In this document: piece by piece, positions 32,594 through 42,800 of the stretch
Numbering within the stretch: the stretch's first letter is position 1
Layout of the letters: every line of letters starts with the position of its first letter
Assembly (NCBI RefSeq): GCF_900066015.1
Contig: NZ_LN890656.1
Coordinates: 868,001 to 932,000 of the forward strand
DNA from: Candidatus Promineifilum breve
GTDB lineage: Bacteria; Chloroflexota; Anaerolineae; Promineifilales; Promineifilaceae
Direction: 5' to 3'
Length of the DNA: 64,000 nt
Translations under genes and position numbers: made by a program
Notes under the pieces: generated by a model
Told to the model about the DNA's origin: nothing
The model's input: the letters and a program-made list of their open reading frames with translations, nothing else
The model's database searches: none

Positions 32594-34552
32594 ATGCCCC
32601 CACAAGCCCCTGTTCCCGCGCCGGCGGCCACTCCGGCGACGCTGACTGTTACGGTGATGACTGCCCCGTCCAGCACGGCGAGTTTTGAGATGACGCTCCA
32701 TGCGGCCGTGCCGCGCTACGTGGGGCAATGGGGCCGGGGGCAGGCGCGGTTTGCGGCCCCGCGCGACGTGGCTGTGGATGGGGCGGGCAACCGCTACGTC
32801 ATCGACGGCGGCCCCAAATGCATCCAGGTGTATGACGCCGACGGCAACTACAAGTTCAGTTGGGGCAGCGATGGGGTCGGCGAGGGCCAGTTCCAACAGA
32901 TGTCGGGCGTGGCGGTGGATGGGGCGGGCCACGTCTACGTGGTCGATAAGAAGGCCAGCCGTGTGCAGAAGTTCGACGGCGACGGCCGCTATCTGATCCA
33001 ATGGGGCAGCTGGGGCGAGGGGAACGGCCAGTTCATGTACCCGGAGGACGTGGCCGTGGACGGAGCGGGCAACGTCTACGTGGCCGATACGCTCAACCAG
33101 CGTGTGCAGAAATTCGATAGCGACGGTGTCTACCTGGCTTCCTTTGGCGGGCAGCACGGCGGCACGAATCCGACCTATGACCCTACCGGCGTGGCCGTGG
33201 ACGCCGCGGGCAACGTCTATTTCGCCGATCGAGGGCAGAACCGCGTCCAGAAATTCGCGCCCGACGGCCGCTTTCTAAGCTATCTGGGCGGCAGCGATTG
33301 GGGCCAAGGGGATGGTGAGTTCATCAAACCCGAAGAGTTGGCGGTGGATGGCGCGGGCAACCTCTACGTCAACGACACGGGCAACAAGCGCATCCAGAAG
33401 TTCGACAGCAGCGGCAATTACGTCCGCCATTGGGGCGGCGGGGGGCCGGTGGCGGTGGACGGGGCGGGCAACGTCTACGTTGTCGGCGGGTCGAACATCC
33501 AAAAGTTCGACGGCGACGGCAAGCTATTGCACGATCTGGTCAAATTTGGCCGGGGTGAGGGCGAGCTGAACAACCCCCAGGGCGCGGCCGTGGACCGGGC
33601 GGGCAACGTCTACGTGGCCGACACGAGTAATAACCGCATTCAGAAGTTCGACAGCAACGGCGGCTATCTGGGCCAGTGGGGCGCGTGGGGCAGCGGCCAT
33701 GGGAGTTTCCGCTTTCCGGTGGGCGTGGCGGTGGATGCCGGCAACAACGTCTACGTCGCCGACCGGGAGAACCGCCGCATTCAGGTGTTCGATGGCGACG
33801 GCAACTTCCTGAATGAGTTTACCGGCGACGTGTTTAGCCAGGAGTTTCGCCCCGGCGGCGTGGCGGTGGACACGGCGGGCAATTTCTACGTGGTCGACAC
33901 GCTGAAAAAGCGCATCCTGAAGTTCGAGAGCAGCGGCCACATGCGGAGCGAGTGGGACGGCTACTCCCTGCCCATGGGAGTGGCCGTGGACGCCTGGCGC
34001 AATGTCTTCGTGGCCGACCACGGCAACCATACCGTGGGCATGCGCGACGCCCAGGGCACCGTCCCGGCCAACCAATGGGCCGGCCACGGCCACGGCACGG
34101 GCGACGGCCAGTTCCAACAGCCCACCGGCGTGGCGACGGACGCCAAAGGCCGGGCCTACGTGGCCGACATGGGCAACGACCGCATCCAGAAGTTCGGCAA
34201 TCAGGGCGACTATCTGGGGCAATGGGGCAAGGGGCGCGGCGCGGCCGACGGCCAGTTCGACATGCCCCAGGGCGTGGCCGCGGACGGGGCGGGCAACGTC
34301 TACGTGGCCGACACCCGCAACCACCGCATCCAGAAGTTCAGTGATGCGCTGCTGAAGGTGCCGCTGACCCACAGCCAGAGCTTCACGTTCTCCGACCTGC
34401 TGCCGGGGACGTACCGGCTGAGCGCCAAAGAAACGGGCCTGACGCTGAGCGACATCACGTGCAGCGGCGGCAACCCCATCGTGGACGGGCATGAGGTCAG
34501 TGTGACGCTGGTCGCGGGCGATAACGTGACCTGCACGTATACCTTTTCGTAG
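32594..34552 (+). CDS. NHL-repeat beta-propeller protein with prealbumin-like C-terminal domain
   Basis: 652 residues, AGGAG 8 nt before the ATG. About 11-12 NHL repeats of 45-50 residues, each with GVAVDGAGNVYVADxxNxRIQKFD; they should fold into one or two six-bladed propellers. Residues 585-652 (SFTFSDLLPGTYRLSAKE, then NVTCTYTFS) form a small beta domain with the same spacing as the six repeats of the giant at 36834-43631. Oddly there is no signal peptide: the protein starts with a Pro/Ala-rich stretch, although such domains are usually extracellular. Export might use another route, or the true start may be missed. Confidence 0.85.
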   Translation: MPPQAPVPAPAATPATLTVTVMTAPSSTASFEMTLHAAVPRYVGQWGRGQARFAAPRDVAVDGAGNRYVIDGGPKCIQVYDADGNYKFSWGSDGVGEGQFQQMSGVAVDGAGHVYVVDKKASRVQKFDGDGRYLIQWGSWGEGNGQFMYPEDVAVDGAGNVYVADTLNQRVQKFDSDGVYLASFGGQHGGTNPTYDPTGVAVDAAGNVYFADRGQNRVQKFAPDGRFLSYLGGSDWGQGDGEFIKPEELAVDGAGNLYVNDTGNKRIQKFDSSGNYVRHWGGGGPVAVDGAGNVYVVGGSNIQKFDGDGKLLHDLVKFGRGEGELNNPQGAAVDRAGNVYVADTSNNRIQKFDSNGGYLGQWGAWGSGHGSFRFPVGVAVDAGNNVYVADRENRRIQVFDGDGNFLNEFTGDVFSQEFRPGGVAVDTAGNFYVVDTLKKRILKFESSGHMRSEWDGYSLPMGVAVDAWRNVFVADHGNHTVGMRDAQGTVPANQWAGHGHGTGDGQFQQPTGVATDAKGRAYVADMGNDRIQKFGNQGDYLGQWGKGRGAADGQFDMPQGVAADGAGNVYVADTRNHRIQKFSDALLKVPLTHSQSFTFSDLLPGTYRLSAKETGLTLSDITCSGGNPIVDGHEVSVTLVAGDNVTCTYTFS

Positions 34553-34750
34553 GAAGGATGAAGGATGAAGGCTGAATTATGAAGGAAGAGCGCTCTTGAT
34601 TCATAATTCATCCTTCATCCTTCATCCTTCACTTGACATAGTGTTTCCCGGGAAACATTTGTTGTGGTGGTGCAGCAGGGGGGAATAGTGGTCGGTGGTC
34701 AGTGGTCAGACAGACCACAGACCACTGACCACTGACCACCGACCACTGTA
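34553..34750. repeat. Q-type and C-type palindromes
   Basis: 34553-34632: GGATGAAGGATGAAGGCTGA, centre GAGCGCTC, then TCATCCTTCATCCTTCA. 34686-34748: GTGGTCGGTGGTCAGTGG with its complement about the centre CAGACAGACC. Both lie between convergent genes. Confidence 0.8.
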
Positions 34751-35401
34751 TTACTTAGGTTGGTGCGTCCCGCAATAGGCCGAGCCGGCGGCGGCGGTGC
34801 GTTTGCAGCGCTCGCCGCTCTTGGTCAGGGCGATGCAGCGCTGCGGCTCGGCCGATTGGGCGGCGGCGGCGGCGATGATGGCTTCGGCCGCTTCCTGGCC
34901 GCGGGCCATGTCGGCGTCGGCGTCGGCCTGGCTGAAGCGGCCTTCGATGGCGTCGGCGGCGCGCCGGGCCAGCCCGCCGGCGGCATGGGCCGCGCCACCC
35001 AATGCCGCGCCCAGGCCGGATTTGGCCGTGGCCGCGGCCGAACGGGCGGCCTCGGCCGCCCCACCGGCGGCGCGCTCCACGGCCTCGCCCACCACGGTCG
35101 GCTCAGCGTCGGCGTCGGTGTCGCGCTCGATGAGGATGCTGACCTCGGCGAACCAGGCGGCGATGAGGGCCAGCACCGTCCAGGAGCCGACGAACAGCAC
35201 GCCCAGGACGCCGGCGTAGAGCGGGATCTCGATCAGGGTGCGGCCGGTCTTGTCCTGGATGGTGATCTTGCGCACGGCGGCCTCGCGCAGCAGGGATTGG
35301 ACGGTCTTGATCAGGTCGCTGCCGGCCACGGAGATACGCTCGGTGGCGCGGCGGGTCTCTTCCTTCAGTTCTTCCACGTTCTCGGTCATTTCGTCGGTCA
35401 T
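34751..35401 (-). CDS. DUF4342 protein with C-terminal zinc-ribbon-like motif
   Basis: 216 residues. N-terminal 85 residues match DUF4342: a helical start, VRKITIQDKTGRTLIEIPL, then a hydrophobic pair of helices (GVLGVLFVGSWTVLALIAAW). An Ala-rich region (100-180) follows. The end has CIALTKSGERCKRTA and YCGTHQ, a Cys-Cys-Cys-His pattern like DUF5763-type zinc motifs. A membrane-associated helper is likely, function unknown. The paralogue at 35539-35913 lies just upstream on the same strand, lacking the Ala-rich and zinc parts. Confidence 0.75.
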   Translation of the reverse strand: MTDEMTENVEELKEETRRATERISVAGSDLIKTVQSLLREAAVRKITIQDKTGRTLIEIPLYAGVLGVLFVGSWTVLALIAAWFAEVSILIERDTDADAEPTVVGEAVERAAGGAAEAARSAAATAKSGLGAALGGAAHAAGGLARRAADAIEGRFSQADADADMARGQEAAEAIIAAAAAQSAEPQRCIALTKSGERCKRTAAAGSAYCGTHQPK

Positions 35402-35427
35402 GTTTTTCTCCAGATTAAGAAGAAGAA

Positions 35428-35537
35428 GAAACCACAGATTTCACAGATTTCACAGATTGGGGAAAGTGGACAGTGGTCATTGGACAGTGCTGTCCGCTTC
35501 TTCAAACCTGTGCAATCTGTGTAATCTGTGGTTTTCT
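35428..35537. repeat. Nested F-C-F' palindrome
   Basis: AACCACAGATTTCACAGATT on the left and AATCTGTGTAATCTGTGGTT on the right enclose GGACAGTGCTGTCC. It lies between the two DUF4342 genes and may separate their transcripts. Confidence 0.8.
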
Positions 35538-35538
35538 T

Positions 35539-35913
35539 CTAAGCAACACGGGGTTCGATTTGGCGGACGGCTGGAATCTCCTCGGCGGGGGCGGGGAGTT
35601 CCTCGTATTCGATGAGGATGGACACGCGGGTGAGCCAGGCGGCGGCCAGGAGGGCGGCCGTCCAGGGGCCGATGATGAGCATCCCGGCCGCGCCGAGGGC
35701 GAGGGGAATCTCGACCAGGGTCTTGCCGTAGCGGTTGCGGACGGTGATCTTGCGGGCGCGCCCTTCCTGGGCCAGACGGCCGAGGGTGTCGCGCAGTTCG
35801 CGGCCGTGGACGGTGATTTCGTCGCGGCGGCCGTCGGTGGTGGCCGGCTGGTGGCCTTCTTCTTCGATGTGGATCAGTTCAAAATCCATTTCATTGTTTG
35901 TGTTTTCGGTCAT
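35539..35913 (-). CDS. DUF4342 family protein
   Basis: 124 residues from ATG at 35913 with AAGGAGA 9 nt upstream. The DUF4342 core is clear: ARKITVRNRYGKTLVEIPL, then the hydrophobic segment GAAGMLIIGPWTAALLAAAW and VSILIEYEE. Same spacing as in the neighbouring 216-residue paralogue, so an old tandem duplication is likely. Confidence 0.75.
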   Translation of the reverse strand: MTENTNNEMDFELIHIEEEGHQPATTDGRRDEITVHGRELRDTLGRLAQEGRARKITVRNRYGKTLVEIPLALGAAGMLIIGPWTAALLAAAWLTRVSILIEYEELPAPAEEIPAVRQIEPRVA

Positions 35914-35997
35914 GGTGGGTTGTCTCCTTAAAAGAATGACGATTCTATAGTAGCGCAATTGGGGCGGGTTGTCAGGGGTTTGTGGGGGAACATTTAT

Positions 35998-36118
35998 GTA
36001 GGTGGAGCTTCCAGCTCCACCATTGCCGGAGCGGAACTGGAAGTTCCGCCTACGGTCCGGAGCGGAACTGGAAGTTCCGCGTACGATCCAGAGCGGAACT
36101 GGAAGTTCCGCCTACGGG
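35998..36118. repeat. M-type tandem palindromes
   Basis: GGAACTGGAAGTTCCGCCTA is repeated three times, about 38 bp apart, after a related unit GGTGGAGCTTCCAGCTCCACC. Each unit is a short hairpin (GGAACTggAAGTTCC). A GGGCGGGATGCCATCCCGCC hairpin follows at 36183-36205. Confidence 0.85.
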
Positions 36119-36289
36119 GCCGGGCTGATACCGGGTGGTAGGGGGAGGCGTTGGTTGGTATTGTTATGTAAAGGTGAAGATGGGCGGGATGCCATCCCGC
36201 CCTACATGCTGTACGTTGGGGTGGGGTGGGGGGTTGCGGATGGGGGGAGAAGAAGAACCCTCTCCCTAGCCCCTAGAACCTATTTTCTA

Positions 36290-36833
36290 TCGTAATCCAA
36301 ATTGTAAGATTAGTCGCTTATGCTTTGTTAATATAGCCGGTTCTTGTACGTTCAATGAGTTCTGGGGGTGGGCCATTCCCGGAACGCAGCGCGAGACGAT
36401 CATTGCCTTTTATTGCCGGTCTCGCTTAGTTGCATACCACCATGCTGCCCGCAAGAGCCGGCGGTGGTATTGACATTACAGGTCTTATTGATGTTCCAGT
36501 CGCCCGCATCCTAAGGAGGGGTCGGGCGAGGAGGTTATGTGTATCGGTATGTGTTAACGGATTCGTGACCGCCCGGCCGGCGGAGCCACTGCCCAGTTCC
36601 TTCGGTGCCTGCTTTGCGACTGCCCATGCTTTCCGTGCCGGAAATTTGCGCCTGATTGCCAATTGAATTCGTCGGTTCCCGGACGGTGGCCCGCTGTGTT
36701 TGGCGCGCCACCTGGCCGGTAGCCGGCACCTGGCGGCCGCCCGCCGCCGCGGCATTGGTCGCGGCCCCCGACTGCCCTTTTATCCGGTCGCTCGTGCAGT
36801 TTTGTTTAACAACTTTCTTTGGAGGAACATTCC
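36290..36833 (+). promoter_or_regulatory. Long leader region of the giant beta-helix gene with three hairpins
   Basis: No gene is seen. Three consecutive potential hairpins: GCGAGAC/GTCTCGC (36391-36425), ATACCACC/GGTGGTAT (36434-36470) and TCGCCCG/CGGGCGA (36500-36529), the last with CTAAGGAGGGG in its loop. They recall a structured mRNA leader, but no known riboswitch consensus was matched by eye. GGAGG at 36821-36825 is the ribosome binding site. Confidence 0.4.
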
Positions 36834-39800
36834 ATGTCTACACACAATTCGACGCGGCGGCGCGTCGTGATGGCCGTTATTCTCGGCCTGTTGTTGGTGT
36901 CGTTGGGAGCCTTGACGGCCTCGGCCGATTCCCAGGTCATCGACTTTGAGTCCTACACCGTGGGCAATATCAACGGCCAAGACGGCTGGATTAAGACGAA
37001 CGCCAACTTTGACGCGGCCATCGTCAATCAGTCAACCTTCGGCCTGGCCTATCCAGCCTTCGGCAGCCGCAGCTTGCGCATTTCCAATGCCTATACCGTC
37101 GGTTCGTTCGGCGACCAGACATTCAGCAAGCCGCTGGTCGACGAAGCGGGCGAGACGAGCGCGGCCAACAATGGCATGTCGGGCGGCACGCGCCAGCCCT
37201 ACTATGAGGCCACGTTCGACTTTGCCTCGACCGTGCCCGGCGCGGAGCAGCCCGGCCTGATGGTCGGCGTTAGCCCCGACCGCGGCGACGGAGCGCGCAT
37301 GAGCCTGTTCCGCCTGTATGACAAACCGGCCGGCCTGGAAGTCGAATTCTACGATTTCGACCAGACGCGGCCGGGTACGTGCGTCGATGGCCTGGACTTC
37401 CAGCCTGCCACCGTCGCCACCGGTCTGGCGCGCAACGCCGTCCACAACGTGCGCATCACGATGAATTTCATCGACGGCGTGAACAATGACGTGGTGAAGG
37501 TCTATGTCGATGGCGGTCTGGTCCATACCGGCACGAGTTGGGAAGATTATTTCCGCGATTGCGAACCTAACCCGACGCGCACGGTCGATTCACTGCTGTT
37601 CCGCGCCAGCGGCACGGCCGCGCCAGCCACCAGCGGCAACGGCTTCCTCATTGACAATGTGAGCCAGTATTCCGGCCCGGAGCCCTGCACCACCACCTGC
37701 TACGTGGACGACGCGGCGGGCAGCGACAGCAACGGCGGCACCAGCCCGAGCGACGCCTTCCTGACAATCCAGAAGGCGCTCGACACGGTACAGCCCGGCG
37801 GCACCGTGCGCGTGTTGCCCGGCGACTATAGCGAGACGGCGTCCGACCGCCTCGTGCTGGAAGGCACGCCGCACCAGGAAGGCCCGTACGTGTTCGGCCT
37901 GTTCATGGAGAAGGACGGCGTCACCCTCCAGGGCGTGACCGCCGCCGACGTAGCCATCACCGACCCGACGTTAACCGAGGCCCTCATCGAGACCAACTCG
38001 ACGGCCGGCTTCGGCCCCGACGGTATCTTCGTCCAGGGCGATAACATCACCATCGCCGGCGTGGAGATCGGCACGAACTGCTGCGGCCAGAACAAGACGA
38101 TCGAGATCATCGGCGACGGCTTCACCCTGAAGGATAACTTCGTCAGTGACCAGTGGGGTTCGATCTACTTCGGTGACTGGCAGTTTGACACCGACACGAA
38201 CACGTCCCACATCCAGAGCTACACCATTGACAACAACGATTTTGCCGATGGTGTCAGCGTCGATCTGGCCAATGGCACCGGTCTGACCGGCCCGATCGCC
38301 GGCCGGACGATCACCGATAACGAATTCACCTTTTCGGCCGGCGAATATTGGGCGACCATCAGCTTCACCGGCTCGGGCACCGGCGTGGAGTGGTTCATCC
38401 ATTCCGTCGGCGGCGCGATCATCACCGGCAACACCTTCCACAATACCGATCATGGGGCCGAGATCTGGATTCGCGCCCGCGGCGATTACGACAACGCGCA
38501 GTTCAACTGGCAGTCGTACTGGGATGACAACACCTTCGATACGGCCGTCATGTTCGGTTCCAATCCGCCGACCGTGCCCGGTGAATATAGCTACAGCAGT
38601 GGGTCGTACACGTTCAACCACGTGCGGCGCATTGGGGCCATGATTCAACCGGAAGTGGACCATGCCGCCGCCGGCGACACGGTGCTCATCGCCCCCGGAA
38701 GCTACCCGGAGAACGTGGTGGTCGATAAGGCGTTGACGCTGACCGGCGCGGGCGACGGCACGAACCCGGCCGTCGATACCATCCTGGAAGGGACGGACCT
38801 CAGCGGTGTGGGTATCTTCATCAACTCGGGCATCACCGACGTTACCATCGAGGAGTTGCGCGTCCAGAATTATACCGGCGCGAGCAGCAGCGGTATCTGG
38901 GGCGATGGCAGCAACAGTGACTTCGTGGCCCGGAACCTGACCGTCCACAATAACGGCAACGGCAGTGTCGCCGGCGGGGGCATCCGCCTCAGCGCCGGGG
39001 GCGGTATCGACAACGTGTTGATTACCGGCAATACGCTGAGCAACAACACGGGCCGCGGCTTCGTTATCTGGGACGGCTACAAGACCAACATCACCATCAC
39101 CAACAACACCGTGACCGGCAACAACTGCTGCGGCATCGAGTTGCAGGACGGCACGGCCAGCGGTGTGACGATGACGGGCAACACGGTGACGGGCAACGTC
39201 GACAGCGGCATGTCGGCCGTGGGCCTTATGGCCGGCGCGGGGCCGAACGTCATCGCCAACAATACGCTGACCAACAACGGCCGCTTCGGCATCGAGATCA
39301 AGCTGCCCAACGGCACGGGGCAGACCAGCGGCGACGGCAGTATCGTCGTCGAGAACAACACCGTGACGCTGACGGTACCGAAGGTCGACCTGCGCGACTT
39401 CGCCGGCATCGCCGCCTTCCGCCGCGGCTGGGTCTCCGGCTATAACAACGTCGACATCCCCACCGGCGTCGTCATCCGCAACAATACGGTCAGCGGCTAC
39501 CAGCAGTCCAGCACCAGCGACGGCTTCGGCATCGTCGTGGAAGGCACGAACATGCACGTGAGCGGCAACACGTTGAATAACAACGATGTCGGCGTGCAGG
39601 TTCAGGCCGGGCACACGCCCTACGTCGCCAACACCGGCACCAACGGTGACCAGGAATTCCAGGGCGACCTATACTTCGGCCGCGGCAATTCGCCCGTCGG
39701 TTGCGCCGTTATCGGCAGCAACACCTTCAGCGGCAACACGGTCAACACTCGCAACGTCAACGCGGGCGGCGGCGTGGTCACCAACGTGAACACGAGTGAG

Positions 39801-42800
39801 ACGTTCTGTAGCATCCAGGCGGCCATCAATGACGCCCAGACGCTGAACGGCCACGTCATCGAGGCGTCGGCCGGAACGTATGTCGAGACCGTGGCGGTCA
39901 ACAAGGAAGTGACGATCCGTGGTGCTGACCCGACGACGACGATCATCGACCCGCCGCCTTCGGGCAACGCCCTGAACATCACCGTCGGCAACGTGACCAT
40001 CGAAGACCTGAAGATCACTGACGCCGCCCAGGGCGCGCGCCTGTCCGGGGCCATTGCCAACATCACCTTCGACAACGTTCACTTCGTGAACAACACGTCG
40101 CGGGGCATTGAGATGCAGAATGGCGCGACGCTGCTCATCAGCAACGTGCAGGTGCTCAACAGCCTCTTCGATAACAACGTCGTCGGCGTCCGCATGTCTT
40201 CCACCACCAGGGTCGATGGTGTCCTGATTGAAAACACAACCTTCCAGAACCACACCGGTTCGGGGTTCAATCAGGCCAACGACAACGCCGCCGGCTGGGT
40301 GAAGAACCTGACGGTGAAGGACAGCACTTTCACCAACAACGGCACCACCAGCGGCCATGCCGGGGTCTATGCGGAAGAGTTCAGCAATGTCCTCATCGAG
40401 GAGTCGACCTTCACCGGCAACCTGTTCGGCATCAACCTGTTCGACTACTACTCCACGGCCGCGTCGGTGACCACCAACGTCACCATCCGCAACAATACGT
40501 TCACCGACCACAAGTCAACGACCATCGCCCTGAAGTCCGCCACGAGCGACCCGAACGCCCAACTGTTCCTGATCGAGGACAACACGATCACTCAGAACGT
40601 TGGCGCGCTGGTCGGCGCGGCCCAGGCCCATCTCGCCGTGACGTTATCCTCCTCGACTGTCAATGGCGCGGTGGATGTGGTCGATAACACGCTCACCTTC
40701 TCGGGCACGTTCCCGACCGGCATTCTGGCGACCTACGGCATCTACCTCGCCGGTGGGGCCCAGGATGTCCGTGTCGAGAACAACGCGATCGACGGCGGCA
40801 ACGTCGGCACCAACGGCGCGGCAATTCCCAGCTCCGGCATCCGGATTGTCACGTCTACTTTCCAGACCAATGCCGACATCGTCGCCACCAAGAACACGAT
40901 CAACAACTTCGTCAACGGCGTTGTCATCCACAACGGCAGCAACGTTCCGGGCGGCGTCCAGGCGACTTCGGTCGTGCAGATCATCCGCAACAACCTGAGC
41001 GCCAACTCCGCTTACGGCATCCAGAGCGGGCCGGCCGTTGACAGCGACGGCACCTGCAACTGGTGGGGCAACGCCAGCGGCCCGGCGGGCGTAGGCCCGG
41101 GCACGGGTTCGCCGGTCAGCGTCAACGTGGACTACACCCCCTGGCTCTTCAGCAACGACCTCGACGGCGCCTGCTACACCCCCGGCACAATCACCGTGGT
41201 GAAGCAGACCACGCCCGAGGGCGACACGACGCTGTTCGAGTTCGACCCGTCGTGGGGGGCCAACTTCACGCTGGCCGATAACGGCAGCGCCAGCAGCGGG
41301 CCGCTGGCCCCCGGCAACTACAGCGTGGCCGAGGTCAACATCCCGGCCGGCTACGTGGCGACCGGCTCCTCCTGCACCAATGGGGTGGCGACGGTTGCGC
41401 CGTCCGCCATCACGCTGGGCGACGGCGAAAACTGGACGTGCACGTTCAACAACGCCAAGCAGGGGTCGATCACCGTGGCCAAGGAGACGACGCCCAACGG
41501 TGACCCGACGCTGTTCACCTTCAACCCGTCGTGGAGCGCGACTGACTTCACGCTGAGCGACGGCCAGAACCACAGCAGCGGGCCGCTGGCCGCCGGCAGC
41601 TACGACGTGGCCGAGGCCGGCAATCCGGCCTGGGTGCTGACCAGCGCCACCTGCGACAACGCGGCGACGGTGCCGGTCGAAACGGTCAATCCGGCGGCCA
41701 TCACCGTAGCCAACGGCGACGCCTGGACGTGCACCTTCAACAATGCCAAGAAGGGCACGATCACCGTGGCCAAGGAGACGACGCCCAACGGTGACCCGAC
41801 GCTGTTCACCTTCAACCCGTCGTGGAGCGCGACTGACTTCACGCTGAGCGACGGCCAGAACCACAGCAGCGGGCCGCTGACGGCCGGCAGCTACAGCGTG
41901 GTCGAAACCGTCAACCCGGCCTACGCGCTGACCAGCGCCTCGTGCGTCAACGGCGCGGCGACGGCCGACCCCAGCAGCATCACCGTGGCCAACGGCGACG
42001 CCTGGGTCTGCACCTTCAACAATGCCAAGAAGGGCACGATCACCGTCACGAAGCAGACGCTGCCCGACGGCGACCCGACCCTGTTCACCTTTGACCCGTC
42101 GTGGAGCGCGAGTAACTTCTCGCTGAGCGACGGCCAGAGCGCGAGCAGCGGGCCGCTGACGGCCGGCAGCTTCAACGTGGCCGAGATCAACATCCCGGCC
42201 GGCTGGGCGCTGACCAACGCGACGTGCGCCAACGGCCTGGCGACGGCCGACCCCAGCAGCATCACCGTGGCCAACGGCGACGCCTGGGTCTGCACCTTCA
42301 CCAACACCAAGCAGGGCACGGTCACCGTCATCAAGCAGACGCTGCCCGACGCCGACCCGACGGTGTTCGAGTTCAACCAGTCGTGGGCCGGGCCGAACAT
42401 CCTGCTGAGCGACGGCCAGAGCGCGAACAGCGGGCCGCTGGCCGCCGGCACATACTCGGTGGCCGAGGTGAACATCCCGTCCGCCTGGGTGCTGACCAAC
42501 GCCTCGTGCGCCAACGGCGCGGCGACGGCCGACCCCAGCAGCATCACCGTCGCTAACGGCGATGCCTGGGTGTGCACCTTCACCAATGCCAAGAAGGGCA
42601 CCATCTCGGTCATCAAGCAGACGACGCCCGATGGCGACCCGACGCTGTTCAGCTTTGACCCGTCGTGGAGCGCGAGTAACTTCACGCTGAGCGACGGCCA
42701 GAGCGCCAGCAGCGGGCCGCTGGCGGCCGGCAGCTACTCGGTGGTCGAGCTGGCCGCGCCGGCCAACTGGACGCTGAGCAGCGCCAGCTGCACCAACGGC

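Noticed and set aside
36536-36556. A six-codon Cys-containing leader peptide after AGGAGG in the giant gene's leader
   Set aside because: The spacing to ATG is only 2 nt and nothing else supports translation.
37971-39614. A 547-codon antisense open frame within the giant gene
   Set aside because: No recognisable motif, no ribosome binding site, and opposite a beta-helix coding region.
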